DNA of 9,849 nucleotides, from NCBI GenBank assembly GCA_027038095.1, contig JALVYA010000126.1, positions 1-9,849 on the forward strand, written 5' to 3'. The notes beneath the pieces were generated by a model that saw only the letters and a program-made list of their open reading frames with translations, had not been told where the DNA came from and searched no databases. The stretch comes from Archaeoglobaceae archaeon (lineage in GTDB: Archaea > Halobacteriota > Archaeoglobi > Archaeoglobales > Archaeoglobaceae). Position numbers and translations under genes: made by a program. Each line of letters starts with the position of its first letter. Position 1 is the first letter of the stretch. Of this stretch, positions 1 to 5,436 are shown piece by piece.

Positions 1-135
1 TTTTTAATTACTTTATTTATTTAACTAACTTTAGCAGATTTACTAGTAGATTTACCATAAACATCAGTTACAACAAACTGCTAAAAAGCTGTTCAGAAGG
101 ATTATTATCGTTTTAACATGCCCATGCCAAAAATG

Positions 136-150
136 AAAAAGTTTATATAA
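136..150 (+). promoter_or_regulatory. Archaeal promoter (BRE + TATA box) upstream of a small ORF
   Basis: A purine-rich BRE-like AAAAAG is directly followed by TTTATATAA, a near-ideal archaeal TATA box. A start site about 25 nt downstream (near 172) would give a leader of roughly 50 nt before the TTG-initiated 36-codon frame at 221. This is inferred from the motif and spacing only. Confidence 0.55.
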
Positions 151-184
151 TACGTAGTCCACTTACCAGAGGTTGTATCGGAGT

Positions 185-199
185 CCGAAGAATTTTCGG
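185..199 (+). other. Small hairpin in the leader of the 36-codon ORF
   Basis: CCGAA (185-189) can pair with TTCGG (195-199) across the 5-nt loop GAATT. It lies between the predicted start site and the Shine-Dalgarno sequence at 210-215. It could be a leader structure or chance; only the inverted repeat is seen. Confidence 0.25.
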
Positions 200-220
200 C
201 GAGTTTTGAGAGGTGGTATA

Positions 221-331
221 TTGCTGGAAACAGGGGACATCAGGTATAGCGAATGGTTGGTCTGTGAAGAGTGCGAGTTTTTCGAAGAGTGTCTGAGCGG
301 AGTGAGAAAGCGGTGTATATACAGACGGTGA
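221..331 (+). CDS. Possible 36-aa cysteine-rich microprotein
   Basis: I do not recognise a family. The frame starts at TTG (221), 5 nt after a good Shine-Dalgarno match GAGGTG (210-215), and about 70 nt downstream of a strong TATA box. It encodes 36 residues, rich in Glu and Arg, ending at TGA 329-331. Four cysteines lie at residues 15, 18, 24 and 32, in the pattern C-x2-C-x5-C-x7-C, which would suit one zinc ion or one iron-sulfur cluster. The stretch is noticeably more GC-rich than the AT-rich DNA on both sides, as expected if it codes. An in-frame TTG at 173 could give a 52-residue form but has no ribosome-binding site. A reading frame on the opposite strand (143-388) overlaps it and looks like a shadow. 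A non-coding role for this transcript remains possible. Confidence 0.45.
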   Translation: MLETGDIRYSEWLVCEECEFFEECLSGVRKRCIYRR

Positions 332-438
332 TTGCGGTATGGCGACATTTACAGCTTTTAAACTTTTTGATTGATTTTTCCTGTACATCTGCTTAAATGC
401 ATTTAAATGTTTTCTATTTTTCTGGTTTAAGGCGGGTA

Positions 439-513
439 GGAGTCAAGAAAGTGTCAAGGTGCTAACTTGACAACACTCCGATTTACTTACATGACTTTTT
501 TTAATTTCTTTTT
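439..513 (+). terminator. Interrupted stem-loop followed by T runs
   Basis: GTGTCAAG (451-458) pairs with CTTGAC-A-AC (466-474, one bulged A) around a 7-nt loop. An outer stem GGAGT (439-443) pairs with ACTCC (475-479). T-rich DNA follows, with T7 at 496-502 and T5 at 509-513. The arrangement could end transcription from the promoter at 136-150, or form the 3' end of a small RNA. Archaeal terminators depend mainly on the T runs, so the stem may have another role. Apart from this element, 332-550 shows no gene I can support. Confidence 0.35.
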
Positions 514-551
514 AAATTTTACGAAAATGTTAGATAGTTACCTGAAATTTT

Positions 552-567
552 TAGTAGTTTTATATAA
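552..567 (+). promoter_or_regulatory. Archaeal TATA box upstream of the 605 gene
   Basis: TTTTATATAA at 558-567 is a good TATA box. A start site about 26 nt further on, near 588, would leave a short leader that still contains the Shine-Dalgarno GAGGTGA (593-599). The promoter would serve the gene at 605 and probably the gene at 960 as well. Confidence 0.5.
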
Positions 568-604
568 CTGATAAACAAATAACTTAAAACGTGAGGTGAA
601 AGAA

Positions 605-865
605 GTGGCATACGAAAATATAGATCAAGCAGCTGTAGAGTTCGAGGCAAAACTTGGATATGATATTCTATCTTTGTCTTGGGAAGCCAATACGAACAAG
701 TTGCCTAAAACAGAGAATGCAATATTACTTATACCATGCCATGCCTACCTCTATACAGACCATAGTAAGAAAAAAGGAGCAATCACTCACCGCGCAGAAA
801 CTGATTATGTTAAAACAAATCAGGGCTGGTTAAGGCCAAGTGAATGTCTTACGAAGAGGGGGTGA
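605..865 (+). CDS. Hypothetical protein, apparently frameshifted near its 3' end
   Basis: I do not recognise a family. GTG at 605 is preferred because GAGGTGA (593-599) sits 5 nt upstream; an in-frame GTG at 596 lies inside that ribosome-binding site. The frame gives 86 residues, with no signal peptide or membrane segment. Residues 39-86 form a compact stretch rich in beta-type residues (LLIPCHAYLY and GWLRP), which could be an SH3b-like fold, but this is only an impression. The frame stops at TGA 863-865, directly after a G5 run (858-862). Removing one G joins it to 27 more codons ending at 945-947, rich in Trp and aromatic residues, for a total of 113 residues. The corrected product ends 12 nt before the next gene, so the two probably form one transcription unit. 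The gene may be a pseudogene, may undergo programmed frameshifting, or may carry a sequencing error. Confidence 0.5.
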   Translation: MAYENIDQAAVEFEAKLGYDILSLSWEANTNKLPKTENAILLIPCHAYLYTDHSKKKGAITHRAETDYVKTNQGWLRPSECLTKRG

Positions 866-947
866 ACAGCAGGGAACCTACGCAAGAATATGGTGGGGTG
901 TAGACGATTGGGGAAGGTTTTGGTTCTACCACTGGATAGAAAAATGA
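863..947 (+). pseudogene. Out-of-frame 3' continuation of the 605 gene
   Basis: Reading GAA-CAG-CAG from 864 gives 27 codons containing IWWGVDDWGRFWFYHW, then stop TGA at 945-947. Seven aromatic residues in the last 15, and a stop placed just before the Shine-Dalgarno and start of the next gene, make this look like a genuine protein C-terminus rather than random sequence. It is in frame with the upstream gene if the G5 run at 858-862 were G4. Confidence 0.45.
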
Positions 948-959
948 GGTACTTGAAGC

Positions 960-1466
960 ATGAGAAAAACTCAAATTTTAATTTTTATAGTTATTCTAGT
1001 AGTAGCTGGCTTTTCTGCAATGTGCTTAAGTGAAAGAAACTCTAATTTACCATCACCAACTCCTTTTGAATCTCCAGCTACTATAACTCAAACTCCAGAG
1101 AATGCAGATTTCAAAAAACAGGTAAGAATAACCGGGCTTGCTGACACTCTCCAAAACTCGAACTGGAGCTTTTACTATCCAGATGAAGATCCATTTAAGT
1201 GGGATGAAAGAACAGCTGCCCTAAAACTCAAGCCAATTCTCGAGAAAATAAGATGGAGTGATGGAGAAAGAGTTACCGGTGTTGATGTTTGCTACAACAC
1301 AACCGCAAACAAAACGTTTTTGCTTGTAAACCTCTCCTGGGGAGATGTTATAGTGGTCGAACCAGTTGTTAATGAGAGTTATAAAAACTGGAGTCTTTAC
1401 CAAATTGGAAGGGTTTACAGTCTTAAGGATTATCCCTTTCGCTGTGATGTGCGTAACGGCCAGTAA
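960..1466 (+). CDS. Membrane-anchored, sequon-rich exported protein of unknown function
   Basis: The 168-residue product begins with a short basic N-terminus (MRKTQ), followed by a hydrophobic segment at residues 6-22 that ends at Cys22. This resembles a signal anchor or lipoprotein-type signal, but the residues before Cys22 (S-A-M) do not fit a strict lipobox. A Pro/Ser/Thr-rich linker at about 27-48 is typical of archaeal surface proteins that hold a domain away from the membrane. The folded part (about 50-168) contains six N-x-S/T sequons, at N68, N113, N117, N124, N138 and N143, and two cysteines, C111 and C162, that could pair. These features predict an extracellular glycosylated domain. 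The ATG at 960 follows GAGGT (946-950), and the upstream gene ends 12 nt earlier, so the two are probably co-transcribed. Base composition is AT-rich, unlike the heat-shock genes downstream. I recognise no family. Confidence 0.6.
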   Translation: MRKTQILIFIVILVVAGFSAMCLSERNSNLPSPTPFESPATITQTPENADFKKQVRITGLADTLQNSNWSFYYPDEDPFKWDERTAALKLKPILEKIRWSDGERVTGVDVCYNTTANKTFLLVNLSWGDVIVVEPVVNESYKNWSLYQIGRVYSLKDYPFRCDVRNGQ

Positions 1467-1651
1467 CTTTTGAAATTAGGGCGTTCTCGGTTGTCTACTG
1501 CGGCAAATATCAGCCGACCAAGATATAGAAGATGCAACACGCGGGCATGAGATGTTTATGAAAGCCGTTAGAGTGTTTTATGTTTCAAGGAAAGAAGCTT
1601 TGCTGTCATTCTGTAACCACGGAAAGCAATCATGACCCAATTACCCGACCA
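1467..1651 (+). other. Intergenic stretch with a possible decayed reading frame
   Basis: No convincing gene is present. The frame 1480-1635 is open for 51 codons and reads protein-like, with ISADQDIEDA and MKAVRVFYVSRKEALLSF. It has no upstream start, and its in-frame ATGs at 1552 and 1558 lack a ribosome-binding site. It may be the remnant of a gene truncated at its 5' end, or chance. The DNA here is less AT-rich than the two genes before it. Confidence 0.2.
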
Positions 1652-1668
1652 AAATTCTTATATACTAT
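1652..1668 (+). promoter_or_regulatory. Promoter of the heat-shock regulator operon
   Basis: AAAATTC followed by TTATATAC (1658-1665) forms a BRE/TATA pair. The expected start site, about 26 nt downstream (near 1687), falls inside the inverted repeat at 1671-1689. A protein bound there would block polymerase loading. The leader to the ATG at 1727 would be about 40 nt. Confidence 0.65.
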
Positions 1669-1670
1669 TA

Positions 1671-1689
1671 TACTAACTTAAGGTTAGTA
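1671..1689. promoter_or_regulatory. HSR1-type heat-shock operator, TACTAAC-N5-GTTAGTA
   Basis: The site is a perfect inverted repeat with 7-bp arms (1671-1677 and 1683-1689) around the 5-bp centre TTAAG. It contains the exact CTAAC-N5-GTTAG palindrome known as the binding site of the A. fulgidus heat-shock regulator HSR1. It lies between the TATA box and the regulator's own start codon, over the predicted transcription start, which fits autorepression. No second intact copy was found in the window. Confidence 0.85.
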
Positions 1690-1726
1690 ACATATCAGGT
1701 AAAATAGGGTGCTGGAGGGTTGTGAG

Positions 1727-2404
1727 ATGCCAGAGAACTCAGAGATCGCTGAGACTTTACTTGAGGTGCTCGGTAATGAAAGTAGAAGGAGGATACTCGC
1801 TCTGCTCTCCAAAAAACCGTGCTACGTCAGCGAAATTTCTTACTCCCTAAAGATGGCACCCAAAGCCGTACTGGAACACCTCGAGAAACTGGAAAAGGCA
1901 GGGATAATCAGGAGCTTCGAGGAAGGTAGAAGGAGGTACTACCACATAAACAAAAGCCTGAGAATAGAGATTACTATAGCACCACACCTGTTTGAAACAT
2001 CGGTGATTAACGGAACGAACAATCTGGATGTAGAAAAAGCAGTCAGAGAAGCAAAAAAAATGCTCGACCTCGAATTCGAAAAGGCAGGAGTGCTTGAACT
2101 CAGCAACGCCGTGAGGAAGATAGAAAAAATCCAGCAAAACATGTCCAGACTGCAGGGAATGATCAATTCGAAGATAAACGAAGCGTTTGAGAGAATAACA
2201 AAGGAAATCGACGCCTGCATAAACGGAGAGGTGGAGAGAATCGTGATGATAGGAATAGCGAAGGGCGCAAGGACGGCTGCTGAAATAGCAGAGCAGTTCG
2301 GATTGCCTTACAGAGAGGTAGAGGTCGCTCTGAAAAATCTGGAAAATAGAGGCGTAATCAGAAGATCTGAAACAAAGAATGGGATTGTGTGGGAGCTGAA
2401 ATGA
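1727..2404 (+). CDS. hsr1: HSR1-like heat-shock transcriptional regulator (ArsR-type winged helix)
   Basis: This 225-residue DNA-binding protein probably represses its own operon until heat shock. Residues about 8-80 form an ArsR-type winged helix: the ESRRRILALLSKKP helix, a recognition region around YSLKMAPKAVLEHLEKLEKAGII, and the wing EEGRRRYYHI. A long charged helical section at about 100-165 could be a coiled coil for dimerisation. A second winged-helix-like segment follows at about 172-225 (AKGARTAAEIAEQFGLPYREVEVALKNLENRGVI). ATG 1727 is chosen because GGAGG (1714-1718) lies 8 nt upstream; a GTG at 1709 would sit before that site. The HSR1 operator upstream and cdc48 plus hsp20 downstream match the A. 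fulgidus AF1298-AF1297-AF1296 order, which strongly supports the assignment. The symbol is taken by analogy. Confidence 0.9.
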   Translation: MPENSEIAETLLEVLGNESRRRILALLSKKPCYVSEISYSLKMAPKAVLEHLEKLEKAGIIRSFEEGRRRYYHINKSLRIEITIAPHLFETSVINGTNNLDVEKAVREAKKMLDLEFEKAGVLELSNAVRKIEKIQQNMSRLQGMINSKINEAFERITKEIDACINGEVERIVMIGIAKGARTAAEIAEQFGLPYREVEVALKNLENRGVIRRSETKNGIVWELK

Positions 2405-2554
2405 GGACTGAACGAACCCTCATGATTACCGTGTTAAAGCAAAACTAAAGTAGGAGGTAAAATAAAAGTTAAAGTAGGATAAAGTTAATAAAGTTTGGGA
2501 ATAAAATTGTGGTAATATAAAATAATTTAAGGAAAATAAAGGAGGTGTTGTTAA
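2405..2554 (+). promoter_or_regulatory. AT-rich leader between the regulator and cdc48
   Basis: This 150-bp gap has repeated AAAGTAGGA/AAAGTTAA-like stretches and TATA-like sequences at 2483-2492 and 2514-2524, so cdc48 may have its own promoter as well as read-through from 1652. A Shine-Dalgarno-like TAGGAGGT near 2451 has no start codon after it. The functional site is AAAGGAGGTG (2538-2547), 7 nt before the cdc48 ATG. No copy of the HSR1 palindrome is present here. Confidence 0.4.
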
Positions 2555-4756
2555 ATGTCGGGTAAGGAGGAAATCACGCTCAGAGTGGCTGAAGCTTACT
2601 ACAGGGACGTTGGCAGAGGAATAGCCAGAATTGATCCGGAGGCAATGGCAAAACTCGGTTTGCAGAGCGGAGACGTAATAGAAATAATAGGAAAGTCAAC
2701 CGTTCCGGCAATAGTCTGGCCGGGATATCCGGAGGACAGGGGCAAGGGAATAATCAGAATAGATGGAAGTCTGAGAAACAACGCCGGTGTAGGAATAGAC
2801 GACAGGGTCAAAATAAGGAAAGCTGAAGCAAAACCGGCGGAGAAAGTAACCCTCGCTCCAACCGAGCCGGTAAGGCTGATGGGTGGAGAAGCTTATCTTC
2901 TGAGACTGCTCGAGGGCAGACCGATTACGAGAGGACAGAAGATCAGAGTTGAGCTGTTTGGACACACTCTGACGTTCGTCGTCACGGCCACGAAGCCGGC
3001 CGGAGTTGTAATCGTTTCGAGGGACACGAGAATAGAGCTAAAGGAGAAACCAGTTGAGGGCGTGGAGAGAGCTGTACCGAGCGTTACCTACGAGGACATA
3101 GGTGGACTGAAGAGAGAACTCAGGCTCGTCAGGGAGATGATAGAGCTGCCGCTGAAGCACCCCGAGCTGTTCCAGAGGCTCGGAATAGACCCGCCAAAAG
3201 GTGTCCTTCTCTACGGCCCACCGGGAACCGGTAAAACCCTGATAGCCAAGGCTGTTGCCAACGAGGTAAACGCTCACTTCATAAGCATAAGCGGTCCGGA
3301 AATCATGAGCAAGTACTATGGTGAGAGCGAGCAGAGACTGAGGGAGATATTCGAGGAGGCGAAAGAAAACGCGCCGTCTATAATCTTCATAGACGAAATT
3401 GACTCGATAGCTCCGAAGAGGGAAGAGGTAACCGGAGAAGTTGAAAGAAGAGTTGTCGCACAGCTCCTCGCCCTGATGGACGGGCTTGAAGCGAGGGGTG
3501 ACGTGATAGTCATAGCGGCAACCAACAGGCCTGATGCGGTGGATCCAGCTCTCAGAAGGCCGGGCAGGTTTGACAGAGAAATAGAGATAGGTGTTCCGGA
3601 CAGAGATGGAAGGAAGGAGATACTGGAGATACACACGAGGGGAATGCCCTTAGCTGAAGATGTTGATCTGGATGAGCTCGCCGAACTCACAGTGGGCTTC
3701 GTCGGAGCTGACCTGGAGGCACTCTGCAAGGAAGCTGCGATGCACGCACTCAGGAGCAGAATGGAGAAGGGAGACATCGACATAGAGGCGGAGGAGATAC
3801 CCGAGGAGGTGCTGGAGAACCTGAAGGTTACGAGAGAAGACTTCCTCGAAGCTCTGAAGAACATAGAACCCTCAGCAATGAGAGAGGTACTCGTGGAGGT
3901 GCCCAACGTCAGGTGGGAGGACGTTGGAGGACTGGAGCACGCAAAGCAGGAGCTGATGGAGGCTGTGGAGTGGCCGCTCAAGTATCCTGAGGTCTTCAGC
4001 GCTGTAAACATAAAACCACCGAAAGGAATACTGCTCTACGGCCCACCGGGAACCGGTAAAACTCTGCTCGCCAAAGCTGTTGCTAACGAGAGCAACGCAA
4101 ACTTCATAAGCGTCAAGGGACCGGAGCTGCTCAGCAAGTGGGTCGGAGAGAGCGAGAAACACGTGAGAGAGATGTTCAGGAAAGCAAGACAGGTAGCGCC
4201 GTGCGTGCTGTTCTTCGACGAAATAGACAGCTTGGCTCCAAGAAGAGGTGGCAGTGCTGACAGCCACGTAACCGAAAGAGTCGTCAGCCAGCTACTCACT
4301 GAGCTTGACGGAATGGAAGAACTGAAGGATGTAGTGGTTATAGCAGCCACAAACAGGCCGGACATGATAGACCCGGCACTGCTGAGGCCGGGAAGAATAG
4401 AGAGACACATCTACATACCCCCGCCGGACAAAGAGGCGAGGAAGGAGATATTCAAGATACACCTCAGAGGAAAACCTCTGGCTGAGGATGTCAGCATAGA
4501 TGAACTTGCTGAGAAAACTGAAGGCTACACCGGTGCGGACATAGAAGCTGTGTGCAGAGAGGCAGGAATGCTTGCAATAAGAGAAGCGATAAAGCCGGGA
4601 ATGTCCAAGGAAGAAGCGAAAGAGGTTGCAAAATCTCTCAAAATTACGAAGGAGCACTTCGAAAAGGCACTGGAAAAAGTCAAGCCGAGCATGACAAAGG
4701 AGGACATAAAGACCTACGAGAAAATTGTGGAGGACTTCCACAGGATGTACAGGTGA
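2555..4756 (+). CDS. cdc48: Cdc48/p97/VAT AAA+ ATPase (protein unfoldase)
   Basis: The 733-residue enzyme is a cytosolic hexameric ATPase that unfolds proteins, full length for the archaeal VAT/Cdc48 family. The N-terminal domain comprises a double-psi barrel (about 6-90) and a second subdomain (about 100-170). The D1 AAA domain has Walker A GPPGTGKT at 221-228 and Walker B IIFIDEID at 276-283. The D2 AAA domain has an identical Walker A at 496-503 and Walker B VLFFDEID at 551-558. Both domains keep ATNRPD sensor-1 motifs and the arginine-finger regions RPGRFDR and RPGRIER. The last three residues, MYR, fit the HbYX motif with which AAA partners dock on the 20S proteasome. The start follows AAAGGAGGTG by 7 nt. 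Its place between the HSR1-like regulator and hsp20 predicts heat-inducible expression. Confidence 0.97.
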   Translation: MSGKEEITLRVAEAYYRDVGRGIARIDPEAMAKLGLQSGDVIEIIGKSTVPAIVWPGYPEDRGKGIIRIDGSLRNNAGVGIDDRVKIRKAEAKPAEKVTLAPTEPVRLMGGEAYLLRLLEGRPITRGQKIRVELFGHTLTFVVTATKPAGVVIVSRDTRIELKEKPVEGVERAVPSVTYEDIGGLKRELRLVREMIELPLKHPELFQRLGIDPPKGVLLYGPPGTGKTLIAKAVANEVNAHFISISGPEIMSKYYGESEQRLREIFEEAKENAPSIIFIDEIDSIAPKREEVTGEVERRVVAQLLALMDGLEARGDVIVIAATNRPDAVDPALRRPGRFDREIEIGVPDRDGRKEILEIHTRGMPLAEDVDLDELAELTVGFVGADLEALCKEAAMHALRSRMEKGDIDIEAEEIPEEVLENLKVTREDFLEALKNIEPSAMREVLVEVPNVRWEDVGGLEHAKQELMEAVEWPLKYPEVFSAVNIKPPKGILLYGPPGTGKTLLAKAVANESNANFISVKGPELLSKWVGESEKHVREMFRKARQVAPCVLFFDEIDSLAPRRGGSADSHVTERVVSQLLTELDGMEELKDVVVIAATNRPDMIDPALLRPGRIERHIYIPPPDKEARKEIFKIHLRGKPLAEDVSIDELAEKTEGYTGADIEAVCREAGMLAIREAIKPGMSKEEAKEVAKSLKITKEHFEKALEKVKPSMTKEDIKTYEKIVEDFHRMYR

Positions 4757-4827
4757 TCGTAAAATGTTAGATGTATCAGTTTAAATTTATTTTTATTTAG
4801 TAAATGAATTAAAGGAGGTGGTGTAAC
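4757..4827 (+). promoter_or_regulatory. Spacer before hsp20 with possible internal promoter and strong Shine-Dalgarno
   Basis: GTTTAAATTTAT (4779-4790) is TATA-like and would start transcription near 4810, just before AAAGGAGGTG (4811-4820). That ribosome site and its 7-nt spacing to ATG are the same as for cdc48. T-rich ATTTTTATTT also occurs, so partial termination is possible. A single GTTAG half-site lies at 4766-4770 without its partner. Confidence 0.4.
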
Positions 4828-5364
4828 ATGACCTGGTGGAGGAGAAGAAGGGAAAGAGACAGGGAGGATGAGATGGACTGGTTTGGATTCGGGTTCAGAG
4901 ACTTCGACATATTCGACGACATATTTGAGAAGATGATGAGGGACTTCGACGAAATATTCAGAAAAGCCACGAGCGGAGAAATAAAACCAATAGTCAGGGG
5001 ATTCTCCATAAGAATTGGGCCTGACGGAAAGCCGGAAATCAGAGAATTCGGAACGAAGGACATGGTCAGTCAGGGTGTCGAGGAGAGAAAACCACTCGTC
5101 GACGTAATGGAGACTGACGATGAGGTTCAGATAATAGCCGAAATGCCGGGAGTGAACAAGGAAGACATAGACGTCAGCGCTTCTGAGAAGTCCGTTGAAA
5201 TAAAGGCAGAAGGAGAGAACAGAAAGTACTACGAAGTCGTCGACTTACCGTGTGAGGTAATACCCGAGTCAGCGAAGGCGAGGTACAACAACGGAGTGCT
5301 GGAGGTAGTTTTCAAGAAGAAGTATCCGAAGAAAGAGGACAGAAAGAAGATAAAAATTGAGTAA
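4828..5364 (+). CDS. hsp20: Small heat-shock protein, Hsp20/alpha-crystallin family
   Basis: The 178-residue ATP-independent holdase would bind unfolding proteins and pass them to refolding or degradation machinery. The alpha-crystallin domain spans about residues 88-163 (KPLVDVMETDDEVQI at its start, then the signature ARYNNGVLEVVF with GVL at 156-158). The C-terminal tail carries IKI at 175-177, the I-x-I motif that plugs a neighbouring domain during oligomer assembly. The N-terminal arm (1-87) is rich in Arg, Asp and aromatic residues, including WFGFGFRDFDIFDDIF, typical of the disordered substrate-binding arm. The start is set by AAAGGAGGTG 7 nt upstream. It is the third gene of the heat-shock cluster, 71 nt after cdc48. 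Confidence 0.95.
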   Translation: MTWWRRRRERDREDEMDWFGFGFRDFDIFDDIFEKMMRDFDEIFRKATSGEIKPIVRGFSIRIGPDGKPEIREFGTKDMVSQGVEERKPLVDVMETDDEVQIIAEMPGVNKEDIDVSASEKSVEIKAEGENRKYYEVVDLPCEVIPESAKARYNNGVLEVVFKKKYPKKEDRKKIKIE

Positions 5365-5396
5365 TTCGATTTTTTGATAAATTTTGTCCTTTTTAC
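5365..5396 (+). terminator. T-rich terminator after hsp20
   Basis: T6 at 5369-5374 and further T runs down to CCTTTTTACG follow within 30 nt of the hsp20 stop, matching the oligo-T intrinsic terminators used by archaea. The opposite strand is A-rich here and would not serve leuB in the same way. Confidence 0.55.
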
Positions 5397-5436
5397 GATC
5401 TTTATCCTTTCTTCACGTCAGCTCTTCACAGTCAGC

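Noticed and set aside
30..85. TTTAGCAG/CTGCTAAA inverted repeat as an insertion-sequence end
   Set aside because: The arms are only 8 bp, 40 bp apart, with no transposase gene or matching copy at the far side of the cassette.
143..388. 81-codon minus-strand frame in the left region
   Set aside because: It overlaps the plus-strand 36-aa frame, which has a better TATA box and Shine-Dalgarno. The minus-strand protein shows no recognisable motif.
596..604. GTG at 596 as start of the first hypothetical gene
   Set aside because: It lies within the ribosome-binding sequence GAGGTGA that serves GTG 605.
1709..1726. GTG at 1709 as start of the heat-shock regulator
   Set aside because: The GGAGG at 1714-1718 would lie inside the coding sequence; it is well placed for ATG 1727, where the family-like N-terminus begins.
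3038..4741. Several open frames of 124-231 codons on the minus strand inside cdc48
   Set aside because: They mirror a strongly coding plus-strand gene, lack promoters and ribosome sites, and have Ser/Leu-rich compositions typical of antisense shadows.
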